Origin: an uncultured bacterium
GTDB lineage: Bacteria > Cyanobacteriota > Vampirovibrionia > Gastranaerophilales > Gastranaerophilaceae
Direction of reading: 5' to 3'
Length of the DNA: 64,000 bases
Assembly: GCA_902777855.1 (NCBI GenBank)
Contig: CACYVN010000001.1
Span: 295,066-359,065 of the forward strand
In this document: positions 19,754 through 27,983 of the stretch, piece by piece
Position numbering within the stretch: position 1 is the first letter of the stretch
Layout of the letters: each line of letters starts with the position of its first letter
Program-made: the position numbers and the translations under genes
The notes under the pieces: model-generated
Database searches by the model: none
What the model was told of the DNA's origin: nothing
Seen by the model: only the letters and a program-made list of their open reading frames with translations

Positions 19754-20484
19754 TTTTGATTTGATATCCTGTTTAAAAAGTTTCTTAATTCTTTAATTTG
19801 CTGAGGTTTTATCGGTTTAAATTCACCCCGTTTCAGTCCGTCAAGATTTAGTGTTGCGTGCTGTATCCTTTTCAACGAAACAACTTCAAACCCCAAATGC
19901 TCAAACATTTTACGGATTTGCCGGTTCATTCCCTGATATAAAAGTATTTCCATTGTTGTATGCGAATTATCTATTTCAAGTACACTGACTTCCGCATATG
20001 CTGCTTTGCCATGTTCTATTTCAATCCCTTTATACATTGTATCAATGTCGTTTTGAGAGATTTTGCCATTGATTGAAACTCTGTATAATTTCGGAACTTT
20101 TGCACTCGGGTGGGTGAGTTCGTTGATCAAATCACCGTCGTTAGTTAAAATCAAAAGTCCCGTTGATTCTCTGTCTAATCTGCCAACAGGCTTTAAGTTA
20201 TGCAGATTTTCAGGTAATAAATCATAAATCGTTTTTCTTCCTTTTTCATCATCCGAAGTAGTAATATAACCTGCGGGTTTATAAAATCTGTAATATTCGT
20301 GTTTTACAGGGTGTATAAGTTGTTTATTAACAAATACTTTGTCTTTTGGTGCAACGCTGTAACCAAGCTCCGTTATGGTTTTACCGTTTACCATAACAAC
20401 ACCGGATTCAATAAGCTCGTCTGCTTTGCGACGAGAACAAAGACCACTTGATGCAATGTATTTATTTAAACGCGTTCCGGGCAT
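19750..20484 (-). CDS. rluB: Ribosomal large subunit pseudouridine synthase B (RsuA/RluB family)
   Basis: 244 residues. An N-terminal S4 RNA-binding domain (LNKYIASSGLCSRRKADELI) is followed by the catalytic motif GRLDRESTGLLILTNDGDL, with the Asp that attacks uridine. It closes with MNRQIRKMFEHLGFEVVSLKR. Closest to RluB (23S rRNA helix 89) by length, though RsuA/RluE-like specificity is possible. Its start overlaps the end of the thioesterase gene by 19 nt and its stop overlaps coaE by 4 nt. Confidence 0.9.
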   Translation of the reverse strand: MPGTRLNKYIASSGLCSRRKADELIESGVVMVNGKTITELGYSVAPKDKVFVNKQLIHPVKHEYYRFYKPAGYITTSDDEKGRKTIYDLLPENLHNLKPVGRLDRESTGLLILTNDGDLINELTHPSAKVPKLYRVSINGKISQNDIDTMYKGIEIEHGKAAYAEVSVLEIDNSHTTMEILLYQGMNRQIRKMFEHLGFEVVSLKRIQHATLNLDGLKRGEFKPIKPQQIKELRNFLNRISNQK

Positions 20485-20888
20485 TTGATTTCCTTTTCAA
20501 ATATTGAATTTAACGGTTCCGGTATTCTACGGTAGAGTTTTCCGTCTGAATGAACCGCAACGATTACCACATCTGCGGTAATAAATACCCTATCTGTTTC
20601 TTTTGATTTTATTACCTGATGAAAAGTTGCAGTAAGCCCATTGAATTCTGATATTTCAGTTTCAATAACAACAATATCTTCAAGTTTTGCGCTGGCTTTA
20701 TACTTGATATTTATACTTGAAACAGGGAGTAAAATATCCATCTCTTCGAGTTCTTTTAATGTATAGCCTTCTTGTGCGCAATAATCAACCCTACCAATTT
20801 CCATCCAGCGAAGATATGAACCGTGCCATACAACACCGTAGTTGTCCGTATCGGAAAAATAAACTTTTTGTTCAAATGTGTATTTCAT
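20466..20888 (-). CDS. Acyl-CoA thioesterase, YbgC/4HBT hotdog family
   Basis: 140 residues from ATG 20888 (MKYTFEQKVYFSDTDNYG). An upstream in-frame Met at 21002 would run through the tRNA-Met gene, so it is rejected. The FSDTDNYGVVWHGSYLRWMEIGR segment is the 4-hydroxybenzoyl-CoA thioesterase signature with the catalytic Asp. It hydrolyses acyl-CoA; in Proteobacteria YbgC is linked to the Tol-Pal cluster, but here it heads ybgC-rluB-coaE. There is no Shine-Dalgarno; TGCTACAAT 9 nt before the ATG looks like a promoter, so the mRNA may be nearly leaderless. Confidence 0.85.
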   Translation of the reverse strand: MKYTFEQKVYFSDTDNYGVVWHGSYLRWMEIGRVDYCAQEGYTLKELEEMDILLPVSSINIKYKASAKLEDIVVIETEISEFNGLTATFHQVIKSKETDRVFITADVVIVAVHSDGKLYRRIPEPLNSIFEKEIKCPERV

Positions 20889-20972
20889 AATGTAGAGATT
20901 GTAGCACAAAAAATAAAAAAATACTTGATAAAAAATGATGTTTGTGTAAAGATTGACATACATACAGATTGT

Positions 20973-21046
20973 GGCAAGGTAGCTCAGCTGGTGAGAGCGC
21001 ACGGCTCATACCCGTGAGGTCGAGAGTTCGAATCTCTCCCTTGCTA
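20973..21046 (+). tRNA. tRNA-Met (anticodon CAU)
   Basis: A complete 74-nt cloverleaf: acceptor GGCAAGG/CCTTGCT (one terminal G-U pair), D-arm GCTC/GAGC, anticodon stem CACGG/CCGTG with loop CTCATAC, T-arm GAGAG/CTCTC with loop TTCGAAT. The CCA is not encoded. The three G-C pairs of initiator tRNA are absent from the anticodon stem, so it is elongator Met or the lysidine-modified tRNA-Ile(CAU). It lies 84 nt from the divergent thioesterase gene, and its own 3' pieces recur downstream. Confidence 0.92.
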
Positions 21047-21048
21047 AT

Positions 21049-21090
21049 AAAAAATGGACAGGTCTTTAGATCTGTCTATTTTTTATTCAT
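21049..21090 (+). terminator. Terminator directly after tRNA-Met
   Basis: AAAAAATGGACAG pairs with CTGTCTATTTTTT (one G-U), with GTCT/AGAT extending the stem inward, and ends in a T-run. It begins 3 nt after the tRNA. Confidence 0.85.
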
Positions 21091-21116
21091 ATGGGTATTG
21101 ATGAGAAGTTATTTTA

Positions 21117-21236
21117 GAGTTCGAGCGACCTGCGAGCAGAGGGCGAAGCAAATTTTGCTTGTGGCGTTAAGCCACTAAAAGCAAAATGCGTAGTCCCGTT
21201 TATTGTGAGCAGGTCAAGACAATCTCTCCCTTGCTA
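21117..21236 (+). repeat. Broken tRNA-Met 3' copy with a 97-nt T-loop insertion (element R1)
   Basis: GAGTTCGA (21117-21124) and ATCTCTCCCTTGCTA (21222-21236) are the two halves of the tRNA-Met T-arm/acceptor end, split in the T-loop by 97 nt (21125-21221). The insert starts GCGACCTGC and ends GCAGGTCAAGACA, so its ends pair. Inside are GCAGAG, GCGAAG, a long hairpin (ATTTTGCTT with AAGCAAAAT, inner GTGGC/GCCAC) and CGTTTA. The same boxes recur in element R4 at the tRNA-Leu locus. Confidence 0.8.
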
Positions 21237-21323
21237 TTTTTATTGCCCTCACAGGTAATTCGCCTTGCGCAGTTCTTTCAGAACCAAATCGAAAAATGTT
21301 CAATTATTCACATTTTTCTCTTT

Positions 21324-21414
21324 GAGCGCACGGCTCCCTCTCTGCAAAATGATTCTTAATCATTTTGCTTCGGCAGAGTCCGTGAGGTCGAGAGTTCGAA
21401 TCTCTCCCTTGCTA
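21324..21414 (+). repeat. Broken tRNA-Met copy with anticodon-loop insertion
   Basis: GAGCGCACGGCTC (21324-21336) matches tRNA-Met up to the anticodon loop, and the sequence from about 21380 to 21414 matches the rest, from CCGTGAGG to the acceptor end. Between them about 43 nt replace the anticodon, forming a hairpin (CTCT.TGC/GCAGAG with AAAATGATT/AATCATTTT inside). The 5' half of the tRNA is missing, so it cannot be a functional tRNA. Confidence 0.75.
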
Positions 21415-21457
21415 AATAAAAGAGGATTAGGCATATAGCCTATCCTCTTTTATTTTA
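21414..21457 (+). terminator. Terminator after the second broken tRNA-Met copy
   Basis: AAATAAAAGAGGATTAGGC pairs with GCCTATCCTCTTTTATTT (one bulge) around ATATA. Its placement matches the terminator after the intact tRNA but its sequence is different. Confidence 0.8.
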
Positions 21458-21638
21458 TAAAGAAATGTTTTGTATCAGGAATTTTGAGATAAAGTATCGC
21501 AAGTTTTACATTTTAGTCGGAAACAACGCGAAGAGGTTAATTATTGTAGATTATCAGAGAGATTGAGAATACTACCCCCGGAAGTTTGAGAGGATTTCGA
21601 TTTTGCACGCATTTTGAGGGAAAATTTTCAAAACTCCC

Positions 21639-21763
21639 GTCTTGGATTATTGGCAGTTCACAACTTTTGCACTTCGTTTTTGTTTTCTTGCGAAAACAGC
21701 ACTCAGTCAAGTTGTTCACATGGACGAGTTTCGGGTTTCACCCTCACTCTTGCCAAAATCCGC
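21639..21763 (-). repeat. Free-standing copy of the tRNA-associated structured element (R2)
   Basis: Read on the minus strand it starts GCGGATTTTGGCAAG and ends GCCAATAATCCAAGAC, nearly identical at both ends to element R3 in the tRNA-Leu locus (47906-48038). Internally it has a GTTTTC-GCAA-GAAAAC hairpin where R3 has TTTCTC-GTAA-GAGAAA. It is not inside a recognisable tRNA piece here. ORFs overlapping it are artefacts. Confidence 0.75.
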
Positions 21764-21849
21764 TGATACAAATTCTAAAACTCTCTGACAATTCATTCTC
21801 AAAATTAGTGATACTTTTTCGATAAGTTTTGTGTCTATATGTGTTTTAA

Positions 21850-21858
21850 TGTTAATAT
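21850..21858 (+). promoter_or_regulatory. Extended -10, probable leaderless start of the DNA glycosylase gene
   Basis: TGTTAATAT is followed by 6 nt and then the ATG at 21865. There is no Shine-Dalgarno, so the transcript should begin at or next to the start codon. Confidence 0.6.
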
Positions 21859-21864
21859 TTACTT

Positions 21865-22365
21865 ATGAATAACTGCAAAAGTTTTAAGCCATCAATAGAT
21901 AATAATTCTAAAATCCTTATTTTAGGTTCAATGCCCGGAATAAAATCATTAGAGGAACAACAATATTATGCTCACCCGCAAAATCGCTTTTGGAAAGTTA
22001 TGGCTTCTATTTGTAATGAGCCAAAACTGCATGAACTGGACTATAACTTAAAACTAAAAACACTTTTGAAGAATAATATCGCACTCTGGGACACAATAAA
22101 ATCCTGTAAACGAGATGGCAGCCTTGATTCTGATATTCAAAATGAATTCCCAAACGATATAAAAAAATTATTGAAAAAATACCATAATATTAAAACAATT
22201 TGTTTAAACGGAAACAAATCATATTCTGCTTTTAAAAAATATTTTCCGGATTTATTGGATAAATACACTTGTTATAAAATGCCTTCAACAAGCCCCGCTA
22301 ATGCAAGATATAATTTGGATAAATTGATTGAGGAATGGAATATTATATATAATTCACAGGAATAG
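21865..22365 (+). CDS. DNA-deoxyinosine glycosylase (UDG superfamily)
   Basis: 166 residues. GSMPGIKSLEEQQYYAHPQN is the motif A region, ALWDTIKSCKRDGSLDSDI the central motif, and MPSTSPANARY the motif B region of the hypoxanthine-DNA glycosylase/Mug-like branch of the uracil-DNA glycosylase superfamily. It should remove deaminated bases (hypoxanthine, possibly uracil or mismatched thymine) as the first step of base excision repair. It lies alone after the tRNA-Met repeat region. Confidence 0.85.
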   Translation: MNNCKSFKPSIDNNSKILILGSMPGIKSLEEQQYYAHPQNRFWKVMASICNEPKLHELDYNLKLKTLLKNNIALWDTIKSCKRDGSLDSDIQNEFPNDIKKLLKKYHNIKTICLNGNKSYSAFKKYFPDLLDKYTCYKMPSTSPANARYNLDKLIEEWNIIYNSQE

Positions 22366-22410
22366 AATAAAGCCCTTCTTTAATCGGAAGAATTGAATTA
22401 TATAAACAAA

Positions 22411-25011
22411 CTATCTGATTTCTTTTAATTCCAAATTAATCTTGTTATTGTTAATATCACCTTTCAGATGAATTCTGTAATACCTTGAATTCTTGTCATT
22501 ATCCCTAATTTCAGGTATCTGTTGTAATTTTGATTCATATAATTCTTTTGAACGCTCGGGTCTGAATACTACCTTTAAAATTAAACTTAACGGTATGGCA
22601 AATATTCTTATCCCTTTTGGAGCTTCTTTGCTGTAATGCCAGAACAGATGCAAATCCGCATACTGTTTTTCCATTTCGTAACTGCCTTCTAAAAACATTG
22701 CGGATAATTCATGCCATGTTGTAATATTGATATTTTTAAGTTCAGTATTATGAACATCGAATGTTCCTTTTATATCATCTTTCATTAAATCTTTCTGAGT
22801 CAAATCAAAATTTGTTATTTCTGATAATTTATACTTAGAGTTTTTTAACCTAAACTCTGTATCCCCAAGTTTTGGCAAAAATCCTTCTTTTACCTCAAAC
22901 ATACAATGAGCATCTATAAACTTAAACATATCTTTTGCATTAAGATTAACTTTAGCATTTGCAATGCCCTCTATTTGATTTTGAAGATTTAATGTCATTT
23001 CTGCTGCTTTATTTGAATCAATATTTTTAGCTTCAAAAATCATGTTTGATGTATTCTTAGCAAAATCATAAAAACCTTTTGCATGAATCATACCGTCAGC
23101 AAAATTTAAGTCTTTCATATTGAAATCAAATATATGATTTTTAAGACTTCCTATAAGTCTTACATTCTTAAGAACAAATTTATCTCTTATAATTTCGTTT
23201 ACTGCTACTTCCCAGTTATTAATTGTAATATCAATATTTTTTACTTTTTTTGAAAATTCTTCAGAATTTATTTTTTTATCATTTTTATGAGTATCAGGAG
23301 TTGTTTCAAAAACCAGTTTATCTAAAAACAGTTTCATATTGTATATCAGAGTTTCACCATAAATATTATTTTTTAAATTTAATTCCGCAGAGTATTTTTC
23401 GCCTTTAAAGAAACCGTTTGATGTTATACTAAACACGCCGTTTTTTGACATGACATGCGCTTTTTCAATATGAAAGTCTTTATGCCTTGCTTTGATTATA
23501 TCAAAAGTACCTAAAACCTGATTGTTTTTAAAATCATATTTCAAATCGCCCTTAAATTCCCCGCCTTTTACTTTTTCGCCAAAAGAGCCTGTCACAGAAA
23601 TTGGAGCATACCCGTTGGTATGAACGGCTATGTATTGAGGAATAAATTTATCAGGGTCGGATTTATCTATATTTTTCATAAATAAACCATCGCCTGACAG
23701 GATTACATTTTCTTTATTTGAATCTATATAGTAATATTTATATTTTTTCAGATACAAATCACTGCCGTCTTTGAAAGTATTCCCGTATATTTTTCTTTTA
23801 TAATCTCTTAAGCCCAAGTAAAAAGAATTGTAGATTAAATCACTGTTAGCAGGAATATCTATATCATAATATACATCAGGTTTTCTTAATTTTAATTTAT
23901 AAACCAGACCTACATTAACAGAGTTTAAGACTGTAAGGTTTGGGACATAATCAAATTTTTTGGTAAGCGTCGTTTTCATTGTCCCAATAACTAATTTCTT
24001 TTGTGGATTTAATAAATCAGTAATTTTAAGGGTATGAATAACTTTTTCTTTTCCCAATATACCTTCGGCAACCGAGTCAACTTTTTGTCCCCTGAAATTA
24101 AAAACCGCTTCTTTAAAATACAGAGGAATATCAAACCATACCGCATTTGCACTAAGTTTTTTCCCAACACAAGTTCCCCAGATACCGTCTTTATTCAATT
24201 TCAGATTTACATTGGCAGTTCCTTTAAAATTTTTGAAATTTTCAATAAATTTTCTTTCATGTTCCTTTAATTTTTGGATTCGCAGCACCATGGGCATAAT
24301 TTCTGATACCGGAAGATTTTCACCTTTTATATCAAAGTTCGGGGATTTATTTTTATCAATTATAAGTCCGTCTAAATATAAGTGTGAATTTCCTAATTCT
24401 ATTTCAAATTTATTTGCTTTAAGTTCATTTCCCGTAAATTGCAGCGAGCCGGAATTGCCTAATTTTATTGTTTTTTTTATAAATGGTGTATTAACGGAAA
24501 TTTTTAATTGTATAATATCGTTTATTGTGTCTAAATTCCGTACCTGAATATTAACTATATCAGATTTATAATCTAAATTTGAGATATGAATTTCAGGAAG
24601 CTTTTTAAGCTCAAAATTACCCGTATTTTTCTTTTTTTTATCTTTTTTTAATTGTTTTAAACTGTTGCCGTCGATATAAATATTCTTTGCACTAATCAGT
24701 GCCAAATGTCTTTGCAGCAACTCATATTGGAGAGAAAGATTTTTAATATCCGCAACGGAAACACTGTTATTTTTTGCATCAATACTATCAACATGCAAAA
24801 CAACTGTCAGCTTGGGAGAAATTTTCAGATTTAATCCCGTAATATTTGTTTCTATTCCCGTTCTATTATGAATTAACGATTGCAGCTTATTTATTGCAGC
24901 TTTACTGTTGATTACCGGAGGCAGCACAAATACTATGCAAAGATAAATAGCAACCGCAAGAAATAATAAAGCCCCAAAAGTTATTTTAATAATCTTTTTC
25001 ATACTAAACAT
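22411..25011 (-). CDS. AsmA-like envelope protein, 866 aa
   Basis: An N-terminal membrane anchor (about residues 5-32, IIKITFGALLFLAVAIYLCIVFVLPPVI) is followed by a very long periplasmic region of beta-strands typical of AsmA/YhdP/TamB-type lipid-transfer proteins. Segments such as IETNITGLNLKISPKLTVVLHVDSI match the AsmA N-terminal pattern. Such proteins span the periplasm and move phospholipids to the outer membrane, supporting a diderm cell. The start could also be the Met at 25002; neither has a clear ribosome site. Single gene, divergent from the transporter at 25105. Confidence 0.75.
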   Translation of the reverse strand: MFSMKKIIKITFGALLFLAVAIYLCIVFVLPPVINSKAAINKLQSLIHNRTGIETNITGLNLKISPKLTVVLHVDSIDAKNNSVSVADIKNLSLQYELLQRHLALISAKNIYIDGNSLKQLKKDKKKKNTGNFELKKLPEIHISNLDYKSDIVNIQVRNLDTINDIIQLKISVNTPFIKKTIKLGNSGSLQFTGNELKANKFEIELGNSHLYLDGLIIDKNKSPNFDIKGENLPVSEIMPMVLRIQKLKEHERKFIENFKNFKGTANVNLKLNKDGIWGTCVGKKLSANAVWFDIPLYFKEAVFNFRGQKVDSVAEGILGKEKVIHTLKITDLLNPQKKLVIGTMKTTLTKKFDYVPNLTVLNSVNVGLVYKLKLRKPDVYYDIDIPANSDLIYNSFYLGLRDYKRKIYGNTFKDGSDLYLKKYKYYYIDSNKENVILSGDGLFMKNIDKSDPDKFIPQYIAVHTNGYAPISVTGSFGEKVKGGEFKGDLKYDFKNNQVLGTFDIIKARHKDFHIEKAHVMSKNGVFSITSNGFFKGEKYSAELNLKNNIYGETLIYNMKLFLDKLVFETTPDTHKNDKKINSEEFSKKVKNIDITINNWEVAVNEIIRDKFVLKNVRLIGSLKNHIFDFNMKDLNFADGMIHAKGFYDFAKNTSNMIFEAKNIDSNKAAEMTLNLQNQIEGIANAKVNLNAKDMFKFIDAHCMFEVKEGFLPKLGDTEFRLKNSKYKLSEITNFDLTQKDLMKDDIKGTFDVHNTELKNINITTWHELSAMFLEGSYEMEKQYADLHLFWHYSKEAPKGIRIFAIPLSLILKVVFRPERSKELYESKLQQIPEIRDNDKNSRYYRIHLKGDINNNKINLELKEIR

Positions 25012-25104
25012 ATTATTACAAAAATAGAATAATAAAAATTTTTACTATACATTATTTATTTACATGTTATTATACAATTAGGAGTTAAGAAATAGGAGTT
25101 TTAT

Positions 25105-26073
25105 ATGGAGAACATGTTTAATAAGTTGGGAAACTCGCAAAATATTATATTCTTGCTTGGTATTATTGTTTATATTATCTGTCTTTTTACTATAACGGAC
25201 ATAGCTTTAATGTTTTTTGCGACTTATGTTATTGCCTGTGCCCTAAATCCGATAGTTGATAAATTAGAAAAAAAATGCAACAGAAATATCGCAGCCGCTA
25301 TTGTTTTTGGCGGATTTGTAGGCGGAATATTATTAATGTTTCTCCCGATTATAATTATTGGCGGCAAAGAAATCGCTCATTTGGCAACTCAATATCCTCA
25401 ATATGTTGACCAAGTAAAAGATTATGTTATGAACTCACCTGTTGTTCAGGATTTTGCAAATTCAGGAGGATTGCTCACTTCTATCACAAGTATTTCTAAA
25501 GGCGGAATATATTTATTTGTAGCATTGATTTTCACATATTTTCTTATAGTTGATAGAGATAAAATTTTAGATGGTATTATAAGATTTTTCCCTAAAAGTT
25601 CAAGAGAAAGAATGAGAGAGGTCTTTATTATATCAGAAGAAAAACTCAGCAAATTTGTGTCAGGTCAGTTTATTGCTTCTGCAAGCGTTGGTTTGATTGT
25701 GATTGTTGGTCTTATGTTTTTAAAAGTTGATTCAGCAATTATTTTAGGTTGCATTTCTGCAGTTTTGGATATTGTACCTATTGTCGGGCCTGCAATTGCT
25801 CTGGTTGTTTGTTTAGCTGTAACTTACAAGTTAGGCTGGACTGTGGTTATATTAACCGCCGTAATTTTTGCAATTGCACAAATCGCTGAAAATAATCTTG
25901 TAAAACCATATGTATTTGGCAAATTTATGGATCTTCACCCGATAGTTATTTACATATTTCTGTTTGTTTGTGCCAAATATTTTGGTGTAGTCGGTGCAAT
26001 TTTTGCTCCTGCAATAGCTGCAGATGCTTGTGTATTTATTGAAGAATTATATTTAAAAAATATGGATGAATAG
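25105..26073 (+). CDS. AI-2E family transporter (PerM/YdiK-type), copy 1
   Basis: 322 residues with seven to eight predicted helices. The typical C-terminal block DIVPIVGPAIALVVCL and the LHPIVIYIFLFVCAKYFG...FAPAIAA segment define the family (UPF0118). Members export small molecules or exchange Na+/H+; autoinducer-2 export is shown for only one, so the substrate is unknown. AGGAG precedes the ATG. A paralogue sits at 48455-49480. The next gene, a secreted protein, follows 21 nt later and may be co-transcribed. Confidence 0.88.
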   Translation: MENMFNKLGNSQNIIFLLGIIVYIICLFTITDIALMFFATYVIACALNPIVDKLEKKCNRNIAAAIVFGGFVGGILLMFLPIIIIGGKEIAHLATQYPQYVDQVKDYVMNSPVVQDFANSGGLLTSITSISKGGIYLFVALIFTYFLIVDRDKILDGIIRFFPKSSRERMREVFIISEEKLSKFVSGQFIASASVGLIVIVGLMFLKVDSAIILGCISAVLDIVPIVGPAIALVVCLAVTYKLGWTVVILTAVIFAIAQIAENNLVKPYVFGKFMDLHPIVIYIFLFVCAKYFGVVGAIFAPAIAADACVFIEELYLKNMDE

Positions 26074-26094
26074 TTTATATAGGAGGGTAAATAA

Positions 26095-27141
26095 ATGAAA
26101 AAGATTTTTAAACTGTTTATTTTAGCATTGCTGATAACATTAGTAAACTCAGGGGTTGTTTCAGCTGAAATTACAAAGAATTTTTACGGTTATCAGGTAA
26201 AAAATGTTAATATAAGGCAACTTACATATGAGATAAACAGTGCTATTGCAGCATATAAAGGCAGCGATAAATTCGTGCCGCTTGAAAACGTAAGCAATGC
26301 TTATATTTATACGGATCCGAATTGCACATATTTTATAAAATTATATCCGGCAAAAGCAGATACTAATATTTATGTTGTCTCAAATGAAAAATACAATGTT
26401 GAAAAAAATGACTTGACTGACTTTCTGACTTATTATGGTTATAAATTCGCCAAATTAGAAGATGAAGATGCTTTAAAAGAATACAAATTTGATTTCTTTA
26501 CTTTGGCAAGGAAAGAGGAACTTGGCAACTTCTACATATCTCCGGATTTGGTTAAACCACTGAAAACAGGAATGAAAAAATTGAATAATGCTACGGCAAA
26601 AGACAATAAAAAGACATCAGTATTTCCATATACTCCTGATACTGAACCTATTAATCTTGATTGTATAGATTCAACAAATATGTACGATCAAAATGCAAAA
26701 ATTTCTATTGTACAAAATGAATATCGTCTAAAACAAAAAGAAAATAAATATGTGCATGCTTACGAATATCTTTTAACCAATAAGAATAATTCAACAGCAT
26801 CTGTTACGGCAACAAGTGAAAGACTTGCGGCGCTTAAAGATGTTACCACTGAATCATTTGTAGATTTAGACAGGCTTGATTTAATTGATACAGTAGGTAC
26901 ATTCCCTCCTGTACTTATTCTGTCCGCAGGTACATCTGCTTTATTAAGTGTTCCTAACTGGGTTAGATTAGCCAGAATTACAGCAGAATCAAAAAGATTT
27001 TCAAATGCTTTGCCTGAAAATTATGAACTAAAACCGCAAGCAGAGATGAGAATTTTGGTTTTGAAATATAAAGATGATCCTAAACCTATTAAATTTAATA
27101 TTAAATTTGCAGACGGGTCAGTACACAATATTACATTTTAA
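26095..27141 (+). CDS. Secreted hypothetical protein, 348 aa
   Basis: A Sec signal peptide (MKKIFKLFILALLITLVNSGVVSA) with AGGAGG upstream. The mature part begins EITKNFYGYQVKNVNIRQLTYEINSAI and is mixed alpha/beta. A hydrophobic patch near residue 275 (PPVLILSAGTSALLSV) could be a membrane contact. No family recognised. It is followed by a strong terminator at 27170. Confidence 0.65.
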   Translation: MKKIFKLFILALLITLVNSGVVSAEITKNFYGYQVKNVNIRQLTYEINSAIAAYKGSDKFVPLENVSNAYIYTDPNCTYFIKLYPAKADTNIYVVSNEKYNVEKNDLTDFLTYYGYKFAKLEDEDALKEYKFDFFTLARKEELGNFYISPDLVKPLKTGMKKLNNATAKDNKKTSVFPYTPDTEPINLDCIDSTNMYDQNAKISIVQNEYRLKQKENKYVHAYEYLLTNKNNSTASVTATSERLAALKDVTTESFVDLDRLDLIDTVGTFPPVLILSAGTSALLSVPNWVRLARITAESKRFSNALPENYELKPQAEMRILVLKYKDDPKPIKFNIKFADGSVHNITF

Positions 27142-27169
27142 AATATGTAATTTATAACATAATTCTTAC

Positions 27170-27212
27170 AGATATGTAGTTGAGCAAAATATTCAACTAC
27201 ATATCTTTTTTT
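27170..27212 (+). terminator. Rho-independent terminator
   Basis: AGATATGTAGTTGA and TCAACTACATATCT form a perfect 14-bp stem followed by T7. It ends the transporter/secreted-protein transcript. Confidence 0.9.
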
Positions 27213-27230
27213 ACAGTAATAAACCCAAAA

Positions 27231-27908
27231 TTACTCGATATCAAAATCAAAATATGTGTCAGGATATGGCTCATTTTTTAGCGTAAAATGCCACCATTCG
27301 GAGTCAATTCCGCTAAATCCTGCTTTTATCATTGCATCATGCAAAATTTTTCTGTTTTTCTTTTGAGTTTTGGTTAGTTTCTTGTAATCCGGATGTGAAA
27401 TTTCCGAAAACAAATCAAATGTTCCACCCATATCGACAAATGATCCGTCTTTTTTTATTAATGTTAAATCAACCGTTGAACCTCTTGTATGCCCTGATTT
27501 TTCCATTATATATTGCCCTTTGAGCAAATCAGTTTTTTTTAATGTCGGATAAAAACTTTTATCTCCCGGGTTTTCGGGGTCATTTATCCATTCAACAAAA
27601 TTATAAACAGCCTTCTGCGGTCTGTATGTATCCCAAATAAGTAATCTGTAGCCTTGTTTTCTCAAGTCTTCAGCTGCAATTGCAAGAGCTTTTAATGATT
27701 CATTTGTCATATATGCAATCGGGGCATTATAACCGTTGATTCTTGCTCCGGTAAAATTATTAGACGAGTAATAACGAATATCATATGCCGCATCGTCTAT
27801 TACAGTATAAACAGGAGCAAATCCGCTGTTATCATAAGAAATTTCAGATGTTAAACCGGCTTGAATAAAACAAAACAAAATGAATGCAATTAATATAATT
27901 TTTTTCAT
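27231..27908 (-). CDS. D-Ala-D-Ala dipeptidase, VanX/DdpX family, exported
   Basis: 225 residues from ATG 27908, which starts a signal peptide (MKKIILIAFILFCFIQAGLTS); a longer frame from 27938 would disturb it. The zinc motif SGHTRGSTVD matches SxHxxGxxxD, and EWWHF supplies the catalytic Glu and third His ligand. VanX-type enzymes hydrolyse D-Ala-D-Ala. The exported form suggests recycling of peptidoglycan-derived dipeptide, as with DdpX, rather than vancomycin resistance; there is no vanH/vanA nearby. Confidence 0.88.
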   Translation of the reverse strand: MKKIILIAFILFCFIQAGLTSEISYDNSGFAPVYTVIDDAAYDIRYYSSNNFTGARINGYNAPIAYMTNESLKALAIAAEDLRKQGYRLLIWDTYRPQKAVYNFVEWINDPENPGDKSFYPTLKKTDLLKGQYIMEKSGHTRGSTVDLTLIKKDGSFVDMGGTFDLFSEISHPDYKKLTKTQKKNRKILHDAMIKAGFSGIDSEWWHFTLKNEPYPDTYFDFDIE

Positions 27909-27968
27909 ATACCTATCCTGTTTTTGAATGATGCACATTTGTCACCTATTATATCAGAAAATATTTTA

Positions 27969-27977
27969 TGTTATAAT
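27969..27977 (+). promoter_or_regulatory. Extended -10 of folD, leaderless geometry
   Basis: TGTTATAAT (TGn plus perfect TATAAT), then exactly 6 nt, then the folD ATG at 27984. Transcription from this box would start at about the A of ATG. Confidence 0.7.
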
Positions 27978-27983
27978 AGTTCT

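Noticed and set aside
20888..21002. N-terminal extension of the thioesterase back to 21002
   Set aside because: It would overlap the first 30 nt of tRNA-Met; the family start and size match ATG 20888.
20973..21414. CRISPR array or ordinary tRNA gene cluster
   Set aside because: Repeat units are tRNA pieces of unequal length with large structured inserts; no regular spacers, and only one complete tRNA.
21324..21414. Group I intron in a tRNA anticodon loop
   Set aside because: The insert is only about 43 nt, has no group I core, and the 5' half of the tRNA is missing.
21537..21825. Overlapping ORFs on both strands in the gap after tRNA-Met
   Set aside because: They lie across the structured repeat R2, have no ribosome site and read as low-quality protein; the repeat explains the open frames.
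27231..27908. Vancomycin resistance locus
   Set aside because: The VanX-like protein has a signal peptide and no vanH, vanA or vanRS neighbours; a recycling role is more likely.
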